In this document: in pieces, positions 60,253 through 64,000 of the stretch
Layout of the letters: every line of letters begins with the position of its first letter
How positions within the stretch are numbered: the stretch's first letter is position 1
Source of the DNA: Aedoeadaptatus ivorii
GTDB taxonomy: Bacteria > Bacillota > Clostridia > Tissierellales > Peptoniphilaceae
Direction of reading: 5' to 3'
Length of the DNA stretch: 64,000 nt
Assembly (NCBI RefSeq): GCF_030815095.1
Contig: NZ_JAUSWF010000009.1
Coordinates: forward strand, 1-64,000
The notes under the pieces: model-generated
Database searches by the model: none
The model's input: only the letters and a program-made list of their open reading frames with translations
Told to the model about the DNA's origin: nothing
Program-made: the position numbers and the translations under genes

Positions 60253-62189
60253 CGTAATTCCCCCCATCTGGTATATAACTCGTCTTCCGACAAGATTTCG
60301 ATATTCAGTGTTCGCGCCTTTTCGACCTTCGAGCCGGGATTGTCGCCGGCTAAAACGAAGTCCGTCTTTTTCGAGACGGAACCGGTGACTTTGGCGCCCT
60401 CCGCCTCGAGTTTTTTCTGCATCGCATCCCGCGGCATGCTGAGCGTACCGGTAAGCACAAAGGTATAGCCTTCGAGGAGATCCCCCGCCGCCTTTTCGGG
60501 ATAGAGGATCTCGATCCCCGCCTTTTGGAAATCTTCGAGATATTCGGCGATAACGGGGTCGGTAAAAAACAATCGAATCTCCTCGGCGGTATGCGGGCCG
60601 ATGTCTTCGATCTTCTCGAGCGCCGCCCGATCGGCATGGGAAAGGGCCTCGAGATCGGAAAAGCTGTTTGCGAGATCCCCTGCCGTCTTTTTGCCCACTT
60701 GCCCGATCCCCAAGGCATACAAGAACCGCGCAAAGGGCACGCGCTTCGAATTTTGTAAGGCGGAAATTAAATTCTCCGCTTTTTTCGGCCCGAACCCTTC
60801 CAGTTCCATCAGCGCATCGGCATCCAAAGCGTAGAGGTCGGGGATCTCGCGCACCAGATCGGCCGCGATCAGCTTCTGCGCCGTTTTTTCGCTAAGCCCT
60901 TCGATGTCCATCGCATCTCGCGAGGCAAAATGGCTGATGCGCCGGACCAGCTGTGGTTCGCAGCCGATGGTATTGGGGCAAAAAATATGCACCCCATCGC
61001 GAATCAGCTCGGTTTGGCAGGCGGGACAATGGGTGATGACGGGGATCGGCTCCCCCTCTTCTCCGATGCCCTTTAGGATCTCGGGAATCACCTCATTGCT
61101 TCTGCGGAGCAGTACCGCGCCGCCTTTCTTTACGCCTTTTCTGAGGATGTCGTCGTAATTGTTGAGCGTCGCCCGCTGAATGGTGGCGCCGTCGATTTCC
61201 ACGGGCTCGAGGATCGCCGTAGGTGTCACCTTTCCCGTGCGCCCCACATTCCATTCTACATCCAAAAGGCGGGTGTTGACCTCTTTTGCCTCGAATTTAT
61301 AGGCGATCGCCCAGCGGGGAAACTTGATCGTATGCCCCAAGCGCTCCCGCGCCGCGAGGTCGTTGATCTTTACCACTACGCCGTCGATCAAAACGTCCAG
61401 CAAATCGCGCGTCTCTTCCACCTCTCGAATGTAGTCCAAGAGTTCTGCAAAACCGTCTACGCGTTTGGTCATGGGATGGACGAGAAAACCCTGCTCGGCG
61501 AGAAAGACTTTGACCTCTCGATCGGTTTGAAACTGCGCGTCCTCGATGGCGGTGGCGTTGTAAAGATAGGCGATCAGCCCCCGCCTTCTCGTCTCTTTGG
61601 GATTGAGATTTCTCAGGGCCCCGGCCGCGCCATTTCGGGCGTTTTTTAATTTCTGCACAGCCGTTCGATTGTACCGCTCCAACGAAGCAAAGGGCATCAG
61701 CCCTTCCCCCTGTACCACCAAGTGCCCGGTAAAGGGAATCGAAAGCGGCACAGAAGAAATCGTACGTACCTGTTCGGTGATGACCTCTCCCGTGGTGCCG
61801 TTCCCCCGCGTAAGGGCACGGGTCAGTCTGCCGCCGTCATAGGTCAGAGAAATCGTAAGGCCGTCGAATTTGAGTTCCGCCATCATGCCCGCATCCAGAG
61901 CGCCCGCCGTCTCCATGCGCTGCGCCCAGTTCTGTAAAGTCTCGAAACTCTGCGCTTTGTCGAGGGAGTAAAGAGGCGTCTCGTGATCCGCTTTCGAAAA
62001 TGCCTTCAGCAGCGCACCGCCCACCCGAAGCGTCGGCGAATCGGGTTCTGTGTGTCCCGTCTCTGTTTCCATCTGCACCAATCGGTCGTACAAGGCGTCG
62101 TAAGTCGCATCGTCCACCAGCGGATCGTCATAGGTGTAGTAGGCTTCGGCCCAACGGTTTAATTGGTCTACGATCTCTCGCATATTCAT
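60249..62189 (-). CDS. ligA: NAD+-dependent DNA ligase
   Basis: A 646-residue ligase, slightly short of the usual 665-670. The Ia and adenylation domain has the AMP-binding Lys in AELKFDGLTISL. An OB fold, a four-Cys zinc finger (CPAC and CPNTIGC), helix-hairpin-helix repeats and a C-terminal BRCT domain follow. It joins Okazaki fragments and repair nicks. AAGGAA lies just before the ATG. Confidence 0.97.
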   Translation of the reverse strand: MNMREIVDQLNRWAEAYYTYDDPLVDDATYDALYDRLVQMETETGHTEPDSPTLRVGGALLKAFSKADHETPLYSLDKAQSFETLQNWAQRMETAGALDAGMMAELKFDGLTISLTYDGGRLTRALTRGNGTTGEVITEQVRTISSVPLSIPFTGHLVVQGEGLMPFASLERYNRTAVQKLKNARNGAAGALRNLNPKETRRRGLIAYLYNATAIEDAQFQTDREVKVFLAEQGFLVHPMTKRVDGFAELLDYIREVEETRDLLDVLIDGVVVKINDLAARERLGHTIKFPRWAIAYKFEAKEVNTRLLDVEWNVGRTGKVTPTAILEPVEIDGATIQRATLNNYDDILRKGVKKGGAVLLRRSNEVIPEILKGIGEEGEPIPVITHCPACQTELIRDGVHIFCPNTIGCEPQLVRRISHFASRDAMDIEGLSEKTAQKLIAADLVREIPDLYALDADALMELEGFGPKKAENLISALQNSKRVPFARFLYALGIGQVGKKTAGDLANSFSDLEALSHADRAALEKIEDIGPHTAEEIRLFFTDPVIAEYLEDFQKAGIEILYPEKAAGDLLEGYTFVLTGTLSMPRDAMQKKLEAEGAKVTGSVSKKTDFVLAGDNPGSKVEKARTLNIEILSEDELYTRWGELR

Positions 62190-62190
62190 A

Positions 62191-64000
62191 TTATTCCTTC
62201 TTTCGAATGGGCGCCACCGAGAGGTTTAGAGTCTTAAGCCCCTTTCCCGCAAAGGAGATCACGGCCTCGGCACCGCCGCCCTTCAGTTGCACCACCATGC
62301 CTTCGCCCCACTTTTTGTGAAGAATCTTATCGCCGATTTGGTAGTGTACCGCATCCTGAGGCGCCTCTTTCGGCTTAGGTATCTCTTCCGTCGTCGTACC
62401 GGCAAATATCTTATGCCCCGTGCGCTGATCTTTCTTCCGGTTCTCGTCTTTTACGATCTCGATGGCGTCCTCGATTTCGTCTACAAACCGACTCCGCTTC
62501 GACACAATCCGGTTTCCGTAGAGGGTGCGGGACTTCGCCGAGGAAAGAAAGAGCCGCTCCTCTGCCCGCGTAATGGCGACATACATGAGCCGCCGCTCCT
62601 CCTCCATATCCGCCTCGTCGTCGAAGGCGCGGGAAGTCGGGAACAAGCGCTCCTCCAGACCGACCACGAACACAATTGGAAATTCGAGGCCCTTCGCCCC
62701 GTGTACGGTCATCAGTTTTACGGCGCGGTCTTCGTCGGCCAATTCGTTTTTGTCGCTCACCAAACTGAGATTTGCCAGAAAATCCGTCAGCGTCAATTCC
62801 GGATTTTCGCGCTCGAATTCCGATGCCGCCGATACGAACTCCTCGAGGTTTTCCAGTCGGCTCGCCGCCTCTACGGTGTCCTCTTTCTTGAGCTCCTCGA
62901 GATACTTGCTTTCGAACAGAATGGTCTCCACCAATTCGCGGATGCCCATCTCCGCCCGCTTGCCTTGGAGCAGGTGAATCAGATTGACGAAGCTGCGGAT
63001 GTTTTTTTGGGCGCGAATCTTCAATTCGTCGTTTTCCTCGAGCCCTTCCATCACCGAAAACAGGTCCATATCGTGCGCATCTGCGTATTCGCGCAGCTGG
63101 CCGATGGTGGTCTCGCCGATCCCCCGCTTGGGCACATTTACGATGCGCACCAGATTTACTTCGTCGCGGGGATTGTCGATCACCTGCAGATAGGCGATCA
63201 TGTCTTTAATTTCCTTGCGGTCGTAAAAACGCAGGCCCCCCACCACCCGATAGGGAATGCCCTCGCGCATCAAAATCTCTTCAAAGCCGCGGGACTGAGC
63301 ATTGGTGCGGTACAGAATCGCCATATCGCCGAAGGATGCGCCCTTGTAGTTGAGATGCTGCATTTTCTGAACGACGGCGGTCTCTTCTTCGCTATTGTGG
63401 TAGAACTCGCGGTAGACGACGGGCGCGCCGCCTTCTTTGTCGGTCCATAGGTTTTTTTCTTTGAGACAGGGATTGTTTGCGATCAATCGATTGGCGCTGT
63501 TCAGAATCGGCGAGGTAGAGCGATAATTCTGCTCCAAGAGGACCGTCTTTGCGCCGGGAAAGTCCCTTTCAAAGGAAAGAATATTGCCCACATCGGCGCC
63601 GCGCCAGCGATAAATCGACTGGTCATTGTCGCCGACGACGGTGAGATTTGTCCCGTCGTTGGCCAACATGCGCACCAAAAGATACTGAATGTGGTTGGTA
63701 TCCTGGTATTCGTCGACAAAAATATGCGTAAATTTATGGCGATAAAAGGCCAATACATCCGGCCGCTGCTCGAACAGCTCGACGGTCTTTACCAATAAGT
63801 CGTCGAAGTCCAGTGCATTGTTCTCGCGTTTTTGTCGTTCATACAGACGATAGACCTCCGCCATATTGCGCATATGGTAATCTCCGAAATGCTCTTTCAT
63901 CGCCGCATCCGCGTCGATCCCTTCGGTCTTCCAGGCAGAAATCTGGCTGAGGATGCTGTAAGGCTTATACAGTTCTCGGCTGATGTTCAACCGCGCCATA
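62191..64000 (-). CDS. pcrA: UvrD/PcrA-type DNA helicase (5' end outside the window)
   Basis: The last 602 or so residues of a superfamily 1A helicase. FVDEYQDTN (motif II), VGDNDQSIYRWRGAD (III), LEQNYRST (IV), LMTVHGAKGLEF (V) and YVAITRAEERLFL (VI) are present. The C-terminal Tudor-like domain ends VAPIRKKE. The Walker A part lies beyond base 64000. An ATG at 63999 is internal. It unwinds DNA in repair and clears RecA. Gene order pcrA-ligA-gatCAB is common in Bacillota. Confidence 0.95.
   Translation of the reverse strand, partial: MARLNISRELYKPYSILSQISAWKTEGIDADAAMKEHFGDYHMRNMAEVYRLYERQKRENNALDFDDLLVKTVELFEQRPDVLAFYRHKFTHIFVDEYQDTNHIQYLLVRMLANDGTNLTVVGDNDQSIYRWRGADVGNILSFERDFPGAKTVLLEQNYRSTSPILNSANRLIANNPCLKEKNLWTDKEGGAPVVYREFYHNSEEETAVVQKMQHLNYKGASFGDMAILYRTNAQSRGFEEILMREGIPYRVVGGLRFYDRKEIKDMIAYLQVIDNPRDEVNLVRIVNVPKRGIGETTIGQLREYADAHDMDLFSVMEGLEENDELKIRAQKNIRSFVNLIHLLQGKRAEMGIRELVETILFESKYLEELKKEDTVEAASRLENLEEFVSAASEFERENPELTLTDFLANLSLVSDKNELADEDRAVKLMTVHGAKGLEFPIVFVVGLEERLFPTSRAFDDEADMEEERRLMYVAITRAEERLFLSSAKSRTLYGNRIVSKRSRFVDEIEDAIEIVKDENRKKDQRTGHKIFAGTTTEEIPKPKEAPQDAVHYQIGDKILHKKWGEGMVVQLKGGGAEAVISFAGKGLKTLNLSVAPIRKKE

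Noticed and set aside
62287..63450. 387-codon plus-strand open frame
   Set aside because: It lies wholly opposite the helicase gene whose motifs are all present; no ribosome site and no recognisable protein pattern.
1..64000. tRNA, rRNA, CRISPR, insertion sequence and prophage genes
   Set aside because: No cloverleaf-like ending with CCA, no spaced repeats, and no transposase, integrase or phage gene was seen.

Overview
The window reads as a chromosomal, housekeeping-rich segment of a low-to-mid GC Gram-positive anaerobe of the Bacillota. Supporting features are a T-box threonine leader, an L20-type infC leader, an IreB homologue, a PASTA-domain PBP, RNase J, GatCAB, KtrAB and an alaS-ireB-ruvX-DUF1292-fur-rnjA-trmR-trhP-udk gene order that resembles the Bacillus yrr region. 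The CD1247-like acidic protein, the aldo/keto reductase-ferredoxin and the roughly even base composition fit an amino-acid-fermenting Tissierellia/Peptoniphilaceae-type organism. That placement is inference, since there is no rRNA in the window. Almost every gene lies on the minus strand, so transcription runs right to left. Only a PBP-like gene, a 44-residue ORF and mgtE are on the plus strand. No tRNA, rRNA, CRISPR array, insertion sequence or prophage was seen, and no gene-free stretch exceeds 300 bases.

Layout in window order. 1-1095: start of an unknown gene, a CD1247-like acidic protein and efp. 1108-4694: an overlapping minor-pilin operon headed by a PilO-like protein. 4701-7391: GDSL hydrolase and thrS under a T-box. 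7396-12782: hisS, a SpoU methyltransferase, ktrA, ktrB, rplT, rpmI and infC, with an infC start that is not ATG, GTG or TTG. 12765-19366: udk, trhP, trmR, rnjA, fur, DUF1292, ruvX, an aldo/keto reductase-ferredoxin and ireB. 19387-23844: alaS, an AI-2E family permease and an Rrf2 regulator. 23846-29431: leuS, asnS, rarA and nrdR. 29489-40285: a compact dcw cluster (mraZ, rsmH, ftsL, ftsI, mraY, murD, ftsW, murG, ftsQ, ftsZ) without ftsA, murC, murE or murF. 40349-45886: hflX, an IMPACT protein, nadE, yebC, a DUF1461 protein, deoC and lgt. 45898-51217: a cell-envelope and small-gene island. 51253-52652: mgtE. 52651-64000: pcrA, ligA, gatC, gatA, gatB, dedA, an SfsA-GNAT fusion, cobB and cobQ.

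The most unusual content lies between 45.9 and 55.3 kb. A bifunctional-PBP homologue keeps its glycosyltransferase motifs but has lost all three transpeptidase motifs. It is followed by a very basic 44-residue protein preceded by a long inverted repeat. The FolD homologue lacks the catalytic Lys and Gln of the family. The NlpC/mgtE intergenic region holds a CRP/FNR-like palindrome, a GTTAC repeat set and a leader hairpin. Finally, an isolated pair of cobyrinic/cobyric acid amide synthase homologues have intact ATPase halves, but each has replaced the glutaminase cysteine (Gly in CobB, Ala in CobQ). Together with an ammonia-only NadE, this suggests amidation with free ammonia, or a different amidation or ligation chemistry.

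The genes otherwise form coherent modules: translation (five aminoacyl-tRNA synthetases, GatCAB, IF-3, L35, L20, EF-P), wobble-uridine modification (TrhP, TrmR), septation and peptidoglycan synthesis (dcw), DNA repair (LigA, PcrA, RarA, RuvX) and ion homeostasis (KtrAB, MgtE, Fur). All calls come from reading motifs and context; no database search was run.
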